DNA of 64,000 bases from Hungatella sp. (GCA_009712635.1 WASS01000018.1:1-64000); one strand, 5' to 3'. Shown: positions 7,828-18,361, numbered from the stretch's first letter. Notes: generated by a model not told the origin, from the letters alone. Numbers and translations: made by a program.

Positions 7828-9354
7828 TTATTTGAACACGCCATGTTTCGTTACATATTCCGGCAGATTGTACTTTTCCAGTTTTCCCAAAGAGTTTTTA
7901 GGTAATTGATCCAGAAAAACAATTATGTGGGGCTGTTGATAATCTGCCAGATTTTTTGCGCACTGAATCTGAATTTTCCGTTTGCTCAACTGGGTATCAG
8001 GTATTGGTACAATCGCCAATGCCACTACCTCTCCAAGTCTGTTATCCGGGTAAGCAAAAGCCGCACATTCCTTTACTTCCGGAAGCTTTTTCACGCACTC
8101 CTCAATATCCTGGGGATATACATTAATGCCTCCTGTAATAATCAATTCTTTCTTTCGTCCTGCAAAATATAAATATCCCGCTTCATCCAGATATCCCAGA
8201 TCACCGGTTTTAAAATATTTATCCTGCAGTGCGCCCTGAAAGATTTCCGGCTGATTATAATAACCATTGCACATCAGTGTTGTTTTACAGGTAATTTCTC
8301 CAATCTCTCCTGGCTTTGCAATACTCTGATCCTGTTTTATAATTTTTACCTCAGCTTCCGGCAGCGGTCTGCCAACGGAGTGTTTTTTACCCATTGTTTC
8401 TCTGAAATTGATACTGGTAACCGTTGAAGTTTCTGAGGTGCCATACATTTCATGAAAATCACAATTCAGTTTATCGATTAATTCATTTTTAATATGGTTT
8501 TCTAAAAGAGAGGAAGAAGATACCACACATCTGAGAGAATCGATCTCAGGAACAAAGGGACTGGTCAGCAGCTCTGCAATCTGACCCAGCTGGGCTGAAA
8601 CTGCAATGGTGAATGTAACTTTCTGATCTTTCACACAATTTAACCACAAAGCAGGAGTGAACCTGGGCATTAAAATGCTTGTTGCTCCAATAAGGAGGGG
8701 CATTAAAACCAACCGCTCTGCCAGAGAATGATAAAGTGGTGTTGCAGCCAGTATCCGGTCCTCTTTCGTCAGATTGTATAACCTGATGTGTGCCATTGCT
8801 CTTTCTAATTTATTATTCTGTGTTAAATCAATGGGTTTTGGCTCACCGGTGGAACCGGAGGTCATGGTTATAATCAGAGTTTCCTTTCCCGTCACCTGTT
8901 TCACCACTGGTCTTTTATCTGACATTTTTGATATCGAGTCAAATGACAAGGTGTTTCTCCATGAGCCATCCAGACAGATCTGTGCTCCTTTTAGATTTAA
9001 GTCAATCACTCCTTCTGTCTGTTCCAGGAAATTTTTTCTTGCAATTAAATGTTTTACATCTGCGGCTGCGAATAAAGATTTTATTGCTTCTGGCGGCAGG
9101 GTAGGATTAATGGGTACCAGCGCCGCTCCAAGATTGGCTGCTGCAAGAATCAAAGCTGCTGATTCCATACTGTTATTCATAGGAATCCCTATGTGATCGT
9201 TATAAAGAACTCCGGCTTTTATTAAAAAATCAGAATACCTGCAAACCAATGCTGCCAGCTCCTCATAGGTAATCGTTTTGTTATCACACCAGATTGCCGT
9301 TTTCTGTGGATATTCAGAGGCCATGTCAAAAAACAAATCACATAATTTACTCAT
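7828..9354 (-). CDS. acyl-AMP ligase (ANL superfamily)
   Basis: Adenylates a carboxylic acid and probably passes it to the acyl carrier protein encoded next. The 508-residue protein shows the ANL core motifs: TSGSTGEPKP (phosphate loop, near residue 170), MYGTSET, the TGDLG aspartate, the hinge GRKKELIITGGINVYPQDIEE and the C-terminal catalytic Lys in NSLGKLEK. Start chosen at 9354 (MSKLCDL), where GGAAAGGAG precedes; a longer reading frame back to 9423 would overlap the upstream gene. The substrate cannot be read from sequence: fatty, aromatic or hydroxy acids are all possible. The pairing with a free carrier protein argues against a plain acyl-CoA synthetase. Confidence 0.87.
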   Translation of the reverse strand: MSKLCDLFFDMASEYPQKTAIWCDNKTITYEELAALVCRYSDFLIKAGVLYNDHIGIPMNNSMESAALILAAANLGAALVPINPTLPPEAIKSLFAAADVKHLIARKNFLEQTEGVIDLNLKGAQICLDGSWRNTLSFDSISKMSDKRPVVKQVTGKETLIITMTSGSTGEPKPIDLTQNNKLERAMAHIRLYNLTKEDRILAATPLYHSLAERLVLMPLLIGATSILMPRFTPALWLNCVKDQKVTFTIAVSAQLGQIAELLTSPFVPEIDSLRCVVSSSSLLENHIKNELIDKLNCDFHEMYGTSETSTVTSINFRETMGKKHSVGRPLPEAEVKIIKQDQSIAKPGEIGEITCKTTLMCNGYYNQPEIFQGALQDKYFKTGDLGYLDEAGYLYFAGRKKELIITGGINVYPQDIEECVKKLPEVKECAAFAYPDNRLGEVVALAIVPIPDTQLSKRKIQIQCAKNLADYQQPHIIVFLDQLPKNSLGKLEKYNLPEYVTKHGVFK

Positions 9355-9376
9355 TGTTTCACTCCTTTCCCCATAC

Positions 9377-10549
9377 TCAAAGATACACCCGTCTTCCTGC
9401 TTCGGCAGACATATATGCCGCATAAACTACACGTATGGTATCATATGCAAGCTGAAAGTCCGACTTGGGGGCTCTGTCAAAATAGACTGCTTCCATAAAA
9501 TCCTGCATTTCTCCGGTATACCCCCTTATGATTTCATCTGCAATAAAGGGGTTGTTCCAGCCGGTCTTTGCCGGGAGCATTTCAGAGAGTTGAATTCCAT
9601 TTAAATTATCTTCATCTAAAAAGTATGTGGACATCATATCGTTCATGGTAAGAGTGCAGGTAATTGCTGCATCATTACAATATAATTCGATATAATTTTT
9701 GCTTCCTCCAAGACAGGTATCGGTTGCTATGACCAGTGCCTTGGACTGGTCTGAAAAGGTGAGTAAAACCGTTCCATTATCCTCTACATCATTTGGCCGT
9801 GCCTGAATATGACGGTGGTCATATTCGGAAAGCGTGGTAGTAACAGTACCCATATCAGCCAGAACACTTTCCACCCTGATTTCAACACCCCGGGCCTTTG
9901 CTTCCTGCTGCTTTAACCAAAGGAGCGCGGAGAGGGGGTGGGTTCCGGTGCGGATAAAGGTTCCTCCTCCGGTCTTTGACCAGGCTCCTGCAACGGGAGA
10001 ACTTGAACCTTTCAGACTCTCCTCTCCTTTCATATAAAGAATACGGCTCTTTTTCGACGAAATAATCTCTTCCGCTTTTGCAACAGCAGGCGCGTAGATA
10101 AAGTTTTCTGCATACATGAATTTGCAGCCGGATTCTTCAATGATTTGTTTCATGTTTTTAAGGGAACTCAATAGCTTCTCGTACATAACTGCTTTGGGTA
10201 TGTTTTTTCCAATTGGTTCCGGATCAGTATCTGTTCCAAAGTAACCGGAAAGGGGTTTTTCGCAAATGACATGCTTTCCAGCTTTTACTGCTTTTACAAT
10301 CATGTCTTCATGGACATAAGGCGGTGTGCAGATATCAATTACCTGAATCTCCGGATCCATAAGCAGATCATTAAAATCAAAGGTTGCAATTTCAAATCCA
10401 TAAAGCTCCTTTGCAGGCAATAACTGCTCCGGGCGCCTGGCAGCAATAGTCTTAAAGCGAAGCGGTACCCTGCTTACCCGGTTATATGCGTGCATATGCA
10501 GTTCTGTTGCCCTTCCTGCACCAACCATACCTATTACAACCTGATTCAT
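9377..10549 (-). CDS. Gfo/Idh/MocA family NAD(P)-dependent oxidoreductase
   Basis: Sugar-type dehydrogenase of 390 residues. The N-terminal Rossmann motif is GMVGAGRATELH, and the family's catalytic EKP lysine motif is seen in GKHVICEKPLSG (about residue 97). The C-terminal half carries the Gfo/Idh substrate domain with GGGTFIRTGTHPLSALLWL. Members oxidise or reduce sugars, inositols or nucleotide sugars (for example WlbA). ATGA overlap with the upstream methyltransferase gene and 22 bases to the ligase gene place it in the operon. Its substrate is probably the sugar moiety handled by the deacetylase and acyltransferase, which is inference. Confidence 0.85.
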   Translation of the reverse strand: MNQVVIGMVGAGRATELHMHAYNRVSRVPLRFKTIAARRPEQLLPAKELYGFEIATFDFNDLLMDPEIQVIDICTPPYVHEDMIVKAVKAGKHVICEKPLSGYFGTDTDPEPIGKNIPKAVMYEKLLSSLKNMKQIIEESGCKFMYAENFIYAPAVAKAEEIISSKKSRILYMKGEESLKGSSSPVAGAWSKTGGGTFIRTGTHPLSALLWLKQQEAKARGVEIRVESVLADMGTVTTTLSEYDHRHIQARPNDVEDNGTVLLTFSDQSKALVIATDTCLGGSKNYIELYCNDAAITCTLTMNDMMSTYFLDEDNLNGIQLSEMLPAKTGWNNPFIADEIIRGYTGEMQDFMEAVYFDRAPKSDFQLAYDTIRVVYAAYMSAEAGRRVYL

Positions 10550-11721
10550 TCAACTTCCTCCTCAAGTTTCAGATTAATCCGGTCTGCTGGAACTGCGTAG
10601 CACACAGTCTCCACAGCAACCATATCAGTATAGTTTCGGACAAATAAATGATAATCTGGATTTAATTCTTTCATCATTAGTGGGATTTTGTAATAGTCCT
10701 TCAGGTTATGGTAAATACAAATACATAACACAGGTTTATACCTGCTGATCACAGCGCCAGCACCGGTCAAAGCCGCTGGTTCTGCGCCTTCAATATCCAT
10801 TTTTATCATGGTCACCGGCTCGTCTTTTAAAATATGATCCAGTGTATCTGCCAAAACTTCAATTTCCCCCTCATCAGCAATATGTCCTGCACTCTTTGCC
10901 GATTGAAATTTTAAAACTGTCTTTTTATTCCAGCATGCAATATTATGTGCTGTCACGTTTTTATAGCTTCTGTCTGCAACTTTCTGGTTTAGCTCTAAAT
11001 AGATATCTTTATCCGCTTCTATTGCTATATATTTTCTGCAATTTCCTCCGGTTAACTGAAAAAAAGCCTCCATGGTATCTCCATTGTAGCTTCCGCAATC
11101 ACAAAAAATTTCATCTGTTTTTAATTTCAATAGTTCCTGGTCAAAATACTGCTCATCTGAAGGGGAGGATATCAATTCCAGATATTTATTATCCAGAGAG
11201 ATCTTGGAGTTCAATATATTTAAATAGACTTCTTTGGAACGTTTATCTGCCAGACTGTCATACGCCTGCCTGAATTCATCAAAATGAAGTTTTACGATCT
11301 GATAGGCAGTTTCATCTTTGTAAGTATAATAATCATTGGCAACGGTAAAGCCTGCTGTATCAATCATTGAGTCTTCTATTCCCAGTAAGATCAGCTGCTT
11401 TCTTATTTCAGGAAAACGCATACTGGCAATAATAATATAAACCGGTTCCTCTTTTACCTTTTCAGCAACTTCTAAGGGTGATAATATGGTATATCCATTC
11501 TTTTTCGTTCCCCAGAGATCTTTTTTATTATCAGCATAATTTTTTAATCCTCTTAAGCAGTGGAACTCTTTAAAAAATTGGTAAAGTGCGTCGGAAGCGC
11601 TCCCTGACCCCCAGATGATGATGTTATCTTTGTTACTGATTTTTTCCGCATACCTTCCTGCATTTGTCTGATATAAGTCCTTATTTAGAAGTTTTTCTCC
11701 AAACTCGCTTTTACCTCTCAT
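10546..11721 (-). CDS. FkbM-family SAM methyltransferase with N-terminal nucleotide-binding-like domain
   Basis: Two-part protein of 391 residues. The first about 130 residues form a Rossmann-like domain (IIIWGSGSASDALYQF) like those fused to glycan-modifying enzymes. Residues about 200-370 form an FkbM methyltransferase: SAM motif I DCGSYNGDT, acidic EAD after strand 2, and IKMDIEGAEPAAL. FkbM enzymes O-methylate sugars or polyketides. Start is behind CAGGAGAG, inside the last codons of the GNAT gene; the stop overlaps the next gene. The acceptor is unknown. Confidence 0.82.
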   Translation of the reverse strand: MRGKSEFGEKLLNKDLYQTNAGRYAEKISNKDNIIIWGSGSASDALYQFFKEFHCLRGLKNYADNKKDLWGTKKNGYTILSPLEVAEKVKEEPVYIIIASMRFPEIRKQLILLGIEDSMIDTAGFTVANDYYTYKDETAYQIVKLHFDEFRQAYDSLADKRSKEVYLNILNSKISLDNKYLELISSPSDEQYFDQELLKLKTDEIFCDCGSYNGDTMEAFFQLTGGNCRKYIAIEADKDIYLELNQKVADRSYKNVTAHNIACWNKKTVLKFQSAKSAGHIADEGEIEVLADTLDHILKDEPVTMIKMDIEGAEPAALTGAGAVISRYKPVLCICIYHNLKDYYKIPLMMKELNPDYHLFVRNYTDMVAVETVCYAVPADRINLKLEEEVE

Positions 11722-12787
11722 AGCTCTCCTGGCCCCCTTGATTTTTTTCCATCATCTGATTTGGCCGATCCTGATCTCCGTCTGCTTTAAAAAACAGGGT
11801 TCCGTCCAGTTTGTAATGAGCCCATATATCAACGTTCTCACGTAAAAATGGTTCAAAATAGTTGGGTATGATATTGGGATCATCATCTGACCTGTAAATA
11901 AAACCGGCGTCCCATAGATATTTCTCTTCAAATCCATAGGTGTAAAAATCCATATATTCTAAATTCATTTCTTTCATAATTTCATCCAACGTATTTCTCA
12001 TCCCGGAAAACAAATGCTGATCTCCCATATAATCCACAATACGAAAGATTCTTGCTCCGTTACATTCAATTACACGAGCCATCATAAGTGCACCTGCTTT
12101 GCCGCTCCCGTTTTTTAATCCATAAACAGAATAGTGGTAGTACGGATGGCAGAAATATCGTTTGTTAACATACCAACTGTCTTTGTATGGAATAGAGTTG
12201 ATGCTCTCCATATTAAAATTTTCTGTTACTTCGTTTATGGAATTAAATAGCATAATTTTTGTATCAAAATGATTTTCCGGCAAAATTTTCTGTTTCTCTT
12301 TAACCAGTGCAATTTTATATTCTTCAATCTCAGGATTTAACTTATAATATTGTCTCATGCGGACGGTTTTTTCATGAAAATACAGTCTTCTTAACGGAAT
12401 CGTGGTGTTGGGATTGGCTCCGTTACCAATCTGGGTTCGACATCCGGTAATGTCAAAAACGCGCTTTGCCAGCTCTATGCCTAAAAGAGGCATGTTTTCA
12501 CCCGATTCACGTACTTTCCACATGCTGCCCCAGATATCCTTTTTCTTAACATCTTTCGTATCAGAACATTTGATAAAACCGAAGATACCTTCCAGTAATC
12601 GGGTGTTTTTGTCAATCGCCAGAATAAAATTAATCTGATTTCCATCCTGATACTCATATCGAAACAGATCTCTGTCCTGGGACATGATATGGCCTTTTTT
12701 CCAATACTTATCAATAAAATCCATAATCAGATCTATATCAGAGCTATTGGCAAGCCGGATCTCATACCGTGTATCAAATTGATTCAT
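11711..12787 (-). CDS. GNAT-like N-acyltransferase
   Basis: Protein of 358 residues with an N-terminal GNAT-type fold (IRLANSSDIDLIMDFIDKYWKKGH, then LLEGIFGFIKC) and a second mixed domain in the C-terminal half (GKAGALMMARVIECNGARIFRIVDYMGD). Related two-domain proteins occur in capsule and glycolipid loci. Starts behind GGAGGTG, 18 bases after the deacetylase gene. Given the deacetylase upstream and carrier protein downstream, I infer that it acylates a freed amino group, with acyl-ACP or acetyl-CoA as donor. The precise family is uncertain. Confidence 0.7.
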   Translation of the reverse strand: MNQFDTRYEIRLANSSDIDLIMDFIDKYWKKGHIMSQDRDLFRYEYQDGNQINFILAIDKNTRLLEGIFGFIKCSDTKDVKKKDIWGSMWKVRESGENMPLLGIELAKRVFDITGCRTQIGNGANPNTTIPLRRLYFHEKTVRMRQYYKLNPEIEEYKIALVKEKQKILPENHFDTKIMLFNSINEVTENFNMESINSIPYKDSWYVNKRYFCHPYYHYSVYGLKNGSGKAGALMMARVIECNGARIFRIVDYMGDQHLFSGMRNTLDEIMKEMNLEYMDFYTYGFEEKYLWDAGFIYRSDDDPNIIPNYFEPFLRENVDIWAHYKLDGTLFFKADGDQDRPNQMMEKNQGGQESYER

Positions 12788-12805
12788 GGTGTTTCACCTC
12801 CTGGT

Positions 12806-13780
12806 TTATGTCCGTTCCTTGTCCAGACGGCATTTATATTTTTCACTGACGGGTGGAAAATCGTTGGTATCAAGACGGGGAATTGTCAGGCTGCTGCACT
12901 CTGATAAATCAGCCACCTTTACCTGAGTAGTAAGTCCCAGTTTACACCCCGTAGAAGAGATGTATTGCAAAAGCGCCTCATTATAACTCCCATAAGGATA
13001 ATTCATTACCCAATTTTTATGGTCTATATATTCCGACATGACATCCAATGCCTGCCTGATATCTTTCTGCATTTCTTCCTCAGACAAGCGGCCCAGCCAG
13101 TAGTGGTTATATCCATGCAGGCCAATATACATGCCCTCTTGTTTCATAAGCCTGATCTGATCTGAAGTCAGATACAGTTCACCAGCTAATTTATCCTCTG
13201 ATATGCCTACATATTTTTTAAACAGATCATCACAGATCATACTTCTTACTTTTTCCGGCAATACAGTCTGAAGCATTCGTTTCACAAAAATTGTTTCTTT
13301 GCTGTCAAATCGATTTCCAGATGCATATTGATTAAAAAGCGTGCTATTATCGGGATATTCGTATTCTGATCCCCGGTAATAATCCATGCGTTTAAGAACT
13401 GACGGCAATAAAACGTCCATCTGTGTGGTGGCTAGTATATAATGAATTTTATTTACATCCAATAAAACATGCTCGTTCAGTGTTTTTCCTGAAATAAAAA
13501 AAGAGCCCTGCAAATGTTCTGCCTTCAATATTGGAAATACGGAAGTATAATGATCCAGATAACCATCGTCGAATGTGAGTAAAGCTGCTTGTTTGGGCAG
13601 CTCATACCGGTTATTGCAGGCACAGTTCAATTCCTCCATGGTAATAACCGTAAAATTTTGTTTTAAAAATTCTATCTGTTTTCTAAAGCAGGCTATATCC
13701 AGTCCTTTTATCCGGGGATAACGGCTGTGTTCCAAATCCCTTACATAGTGATACATGATTACGTAAACTTTGTTTTCCAT
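12806..13780 (-). CDS. polysaccharide deacetylase (NodB homology domain)
   Basis: Carbohydrate esterase family 4 type N-deacetylase, 324 residues. The metal/catalytic motif 1 TFDDGYLDHY (about residue 87) and motif 2 HGYNH (about residue 222, metal His pair) are both present, as is the later NYPYGSYNE segment. There is no signal peptide, so it acts in the cytoplasm, on a small or lipid-linked amino sugar rather than wall polymer. First gene of the seven-gene operon. No clear Shine-Dalgarno precedes the ATG, and a promoter -10 sits only 10 bases upstream, so translation may be nearly leaderless. Confidence 0.87.
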   Translation of the reverse strand: MENKVYVIMYHYVRDLEHSRYPRIKGLDIACFRKQIEFLKQNFTVITMEELNCACNNRYELPKQAALLTFDDGYLDHYTSVFPILKAEHLQGSFFISGKTLNEHVLLDVNKIHYILATTQMDVLLPSVLKRMDYYRGSEYEYPDNSTLFNQYASGNRFDSKETIFVKRMLQTVLPEKVRSMICDDLFKKYVGISEDKLAGELYLTSDQIRLMKQEGMYIGLHGYNHYWLGRLSEEEMQKDIRQALDVMSEYIDHKNWVMNYPYGSYNEALLQYISSTGCKLGLTTQVKVADLSECSSLTIPRLDTNDFPPVSEKYKCRLDKERT

Positions 13781-13789
13781 TCATAAACT

Positions 13790-13819
13790 TTTATATCTCA
13801 TTTCTATCATCCTATGCAA
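13790..13819 (-). promoter_or_regulatory. candidate promoter of the seven-gene operon
   Basis: Minus-strand TTGCAT (13814-13819), 18-base spacer, TATAAA (13790-13795). A start about 7 bases downstream would fall within a few bases of the deacetylase ATG at 13780, giving a near-leaderless message. It lies downstream of the strong terminator ending the beta-glucoside operon, so the seven genes need a promoter here. Confidence 0.5.
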
Positions 13820-13869
13820 AATGTCCGATGGTTCGTTCCACTCCTGCACATCAGCAAATCCGTTAAACG

Positions 13870-13918
13870 CAAAAATAGAGGTACTGCCAAGTAGACTTAT
13901 CTACTTATTCAGTACCTC
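13870..13918 (-). terminator. terminator of the beta-glucoside operon
   Basis: GAGGTACTG (13878-13886) pairs with CAGTACCTC (13910-13918), and the loop holds a second nested hairpin (AAGTAGA/TCTACTT). On the minus strand it is followed by TATTTTTG. It ends the message 22 bases past the 6-phospho-beta-glucosidase stop. Confidence 0.85.
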
Positions 13919-13940
13919 CACTGCTAAAATGCTGCTTTTA

Positions 13941-15374
<1,434 letters not shown>

Positions 15375-17231
15375 TTAAAGTACTGTAAAAAGTGGCTGAC
15401 CGCTTTCAACAGCTCCCTCTTCACTGGTAATAATATCCAGATAACTTCCTGTATTGGTTACAATAACCGGGACTACCGTTTCGTATCCTGCCGCCTCAAT
15501 AGCCTGTTTATCAAATTCCATCAAAAGATCTCCGGCTTTTACAACATCTCCATCCTCTACATGGGCAGTAAAGTACTTCCCATCCAGCTCCACTGTATCA
15601 ATACCAATGTGGATCATTAATTCTACGCCTTCACTGCTTCTAAGTCCAATGACGTGCTTGGTACGGAATACGGTTACAACCTCACCGTCAAACGGAGCCG
15701 TAATTCTACCGTCTGCTGGCTCTACTGCCATCCCTTTTCCTGCAATTTCTTTTGCAAATGTCTCATCATTCACATTTGAAAGCTTCACTTTTCTGCCATT
15801 AACAGGACTATAGATTATGATTTTTTTACTCTTTGGAACTTGTTTTCCTGTGTCTGTGTCTGTGCCTTTTTCCAGTTCCACAGCCCCGCCAGTCTCCTGC
15901 TCTTTGAATCCATAAAACCAGGTTAATACAAACGTGATGCAAAAACCAATCAAACAGGAAATGAGAGCATGTATTACATTCATTGGATTATCTCCAATAA
16001 AAATTGGCAGAGAAAGAAGGCCGGGAGTGCCAGATGTATAACGTACGACTCCCATTAAGCCAGCATAAAAACCGCCTGCTCCACCTCCGAGCATAACTGA
16101 CAGCAATACTTTTCTGTATTTGATGGTGACTCCGTACATGGCAGGTTCTGTAATTCCCATTAATGCAGTAATACCTGCGGAAGATGCCTGCTGTTTAAAC
16201 TGCCTGTCTTTTGTTTTAAGAGCAACACAGAATGCGGCAGCACCCTGACAGATATTTGAAACCAGACTTCCAGGCCCCATAACAGCTTCATATCCGTAAG
16301 TACTGTAGGAGGTCATCAATATAGGAAGAAAACTCCAATGCATACCGGTTAATACCAGCAGAGGCATAAAAGCACCCATGAGCATGGGAACCAGCCAGCT
16401 GACACGGCTGTTAAGAAAATCTGTTACAGTAGCAATGACTGTACCAACATAAGAGCCCAGAGGCCCCAGTACAATTAATACGATTGGCGCAACAATTAAA
16501 ATGGTCAAAGTCGGTTTCATAAAAAACTTTACCGGTTTTGGTGAAATCTTATCCGCAAACCGTTCTACATAAACCATCAGCCAGACCGCCAGTATAATTG
16601 GAATTACACTGGAACCATAATTAACCAGTTTAACAGGAAGTCCCAAAAACGAAACCGGATCGCCTGCAGATACCATTTTCGTAAAACTGGGGTGAAGCAG
16701 GATTCCTCCCATCATGACTGCCAGATAGGGATTGCAGCCCAACTTCTTTGCGGAAGAAAATGCCAGCATTACCGGCAGAAAGTAGAATCCGGCATCTGCT
16801 ATAAAGTTAAATATGGTATAAACCTGTGATTCTTTATTCATTCCAAGAAGAACACAGATTACCAGAATCGCTTTTATCATACCGGCAGCAGTAATTGCCG
16901 GAATAACCGGGGTGAAAATAGAAGCAAAAATATCCATTAAAGCATCTAACTTTCCCTTTTTTTCATTGGATTCTGATGATTCGGTAATCTGACCCATTTT
17001 TCTTATTTCATCACAGACATTTGACACATCAGTGCCTATAATAATCTGATATTGCCCGGATTTCTTTGCAGCTCCCAGCACACCTTTTATTTCTTTTATT
17101 TTATTTAAATCAATCTTTGATTCATCTTTCAGATTCATTCTCAGGCGGGTGGCACAATTGTTCAGCTGCGCAATATTTTCGCTGCCGCCTACCAGCACTA
17201 AAATTTCTTTTGCCAATTCATAATGATTCAT
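15375..17231 (-). CDS. bglP: beta-glucoside PTS transporter subunit EIIBCA
   Basis: Imports and phosphorylates beta-glucosides using phosphoenolpyruvate. 618 residues with three fused domains: EIIB with phosphocysteine in NNCATRLR (Cys26), a membrane EIIC of about ten spans (residues 100-460), and EIIA with the active His in LMIHIGIDT (about residue 541). This matches BglF/BglP order and length. Starts behind AGGAGGATATT. A small hairpin (AAAAAGG/CCTTTTT, 17268-17291) lies between it and the antiterminator gene. Confidence 0.95.
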   Translation of the reverse strand: MNHYELAKEILVLVGGSENIAQLNNCATRLRMNLKDESKIDLNKIKEIKGVLGAAKKSGQYQIIIGTDVSNVCDEIRKMGQITESSESNEKKGKLDALMDIFASIFTPVIPAITAAGMIKAILVICVLLGMNKESQVYTIFNFIADAGFYFLPVMLAFSSAKKLGCNPYLAVMMGGILLHPSFTKMVSAGDPVSFLGLPVKLVNYGSSVIPIILAVWLMVYVERFADKISPKPVKFFMKPTLTILIVAPIVLIVLGPLGSYVGTVIATVTDFLNSRVSWLVPMLMGAFMPLLVLTGMHWSFLPILMTSYSTYGYEAVMGPGSLVSNICQGAAAFCVALKTKDRQFKQQASSAGITALMGITEPAMYGVTIKYRKVLLSVMLGGGAGGFYAGLMGVVRYTSGTPGLLSLPIFIGDNPMNVIHALISCLIGFCITFVLTWFYGFKEQETGGAVELEKGTDTDTGKQVPKSKKIIIYSPVNGRKVKLSNVNDETFAKEIAGKGMAVEPADGRITAPFDGEVVTVFRTKHVIGLRSSEGVELMIHIGIDTVELDGKYFTAHVEDGDVVKAGDLLMEFDKQAIEAAGYETVVPVIVTNTGSYLDIITSEEGAVESGQPLFTVL

Positions 17232-17302
17232 AATATCCTCCTGTGTGTGATCTAATATCTATATGAAATAAAAAGGTGTCGACGTTCCTTTTTATTAAAT
17301 CC

Positions 17303-18163
17303 TTAGCTTTTACTGTCCTTCCTTTCCCTTTCTGCAACCCGGTTGATATGCAGCATAAAATAAATCATTTCCTCCTGGGAAATCGTAATGTCATATTTTT
17401 TAATAAAATAGTCCTTAACTTTATCCGCACACGCCTTTGCCTGAGGCATCTTTGTTACGATCTGATCATAAAGAAAATCATCATCTGACGTAAATATCTC
17501 TTTTTTTAACAGCCTTCTGGCAAAAAAACGGATGTGAGTAACAAAACGGCTGTAGTTTAATGTATCCTCGTTTAATTCAATCTGATAATGGTATTTAACA
17601 AGGTTAAGTATGTCATGTTCGATTTCAGCCACAGCCATTGTCTGCTGAATTTCTTCCCCATTCTGTTGGGCATTTATAAAATGAAGAGCAATAAATCCAA
17701 TTTCATCATCAGACAAATGGATTTTTTCATAATACCTGATCAGTTTAAGTGAATTACGTGCCGCCTCATATTCCTTTGAATAATAATTTTTTATCTCCCA
17801 GAGCAAGGCATTTTTTATAGTCAGACCTGTTTTATATCTGGATATGGTATAGCTGATGTGATCTGTCAATCCAATATAAATACTGTCGTGAAATGTGACG
17901 CCCAGTTCTATTTGTGCCTGTTCAATAATTTTATTAGCCAGCTCTACCTGATTTAACGGAACCTCTTTCAATAACGTAATATATTTAGAATAGGTTTCGG
18001 GGGATTCAAATATAAATTTTTTATCAATCTTATCAATGTCTGCCAGATCTCCAATCTGTTTCTGAAATGCAATTCCTCTTCCTAAGAGTATCACTTCAGA
18101 CATTTTATCATCTTCGGCTAAAATAATATTGTTGTTGTATATTTTTTTAACATGATAATTCAT
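17303..18163 (-). CDS. licT: BglG/LicT-family transcription antiterminator
   Basis: RNA-binding regulator of 286 residues. The N-terminal CAT domain (about 1-55) binds the RAT hairpin and stops terminator folding; two PRD domains follow, with conserved His in GLTDHISYTI and FIALHFINA (PRD1) and HIRFFARR and MLHINR (PRD2) as PTS phosphorylation sites. Start set at 18163 (MNYHVKK) because AAGGAGGATT lies 8 bases upstream; a longer frame would run through the leader terminator. Controls its own operon through the RAT site at 18230-18263. Confidence 0.94.
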   Translation of the reverse strand: MNYHVKKIYNNNIILAEDDKMSEVILLGRGIAFQKQIGDLADIDKIDKKFIFESPETYSKYITLLKEVPLNQVELANKIIEQAQIELGVTFHDSIYIGLTDHISYTISRYKTGLTIKNALLWEIKNYYSKEYEAARNSLKLIRYYEKIHLSDDEIGFIALHFINAQQNGEEIQQTMAVAEIEHDILNLVKYHYQIELNEDTLNYSRFVTHIRFFARRLLKKEIFTSDDDFLYDQIVTKMPQAKACADKVKDYFIKKYDITISQEEMIYFMLHINRVAERERKDSKS

Positions 18164-18190
18164 CTTCCGAATCCTCCTTATTAAATAAAA

Positions 18191-18240
18191 AACACCTAAA
18201 TTAGTATGCATAATTTTATACGCACACTAATTTAGGTGTT
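18191..18240 (-). terminator. leader terminator of the beta-glucoside operon
   Basis: A 20-base stem with wobble pairs (arms 18221-18240 and 18191-18210) is followed on the minus strand by TTTTTTATTT, ahead of the antiterminator gene. Its 5' arm shares the AACACCTAAATT bases with the RAT element, so the two structures exclude each other. Confidence 0.92.
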
Positions 18241-18263
18241 GCCTGCTGTACAGTTACAATCCC
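18230..18263 (-). promoter_or_regulatory. RAT (ribonucleic antiterminator) site
   Basis: On minus the element starts GGGATTGTAACTG and ends GCAGGCAACACCTAAATT, very close to the BglG/LicT RAT consensus (GGATTGTTACTG ... GCAGGCAAAACCTAAA). It overlaps the first arm of the leader terminator. With inducer present, the antiterminator should bind here and let transcription through. Confidence 0.93.
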
Positions 18264-18277
18264 GTTATAGTAATACT

Positions 18278-18307
18278 AGTATAACATATTACATCGAGTT
18301 ATAACAA
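18278..18307 (-). promoter_or_regulatory. promoter of the beta-glucoside operon
   Basis: Minus-strand TTGTTA (18302-18307), 18-base spacer, TATACT (18278-18283). Transcription would begin just ahead of the RAT site. Confidence 0.7.
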
Positions 18308-18361
18308 CTGTGTATCATTACATATTCAGAGATCGTTTTTTGTGCACTTTACACAATTTTT

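Noticed and set aside
17268-17291. Second terminator/RAT switch before the PTS gene
   Set aside because: A small AAAAAGG/CCTTTTT hairpin is present but no RAT core sequence adjoins it.
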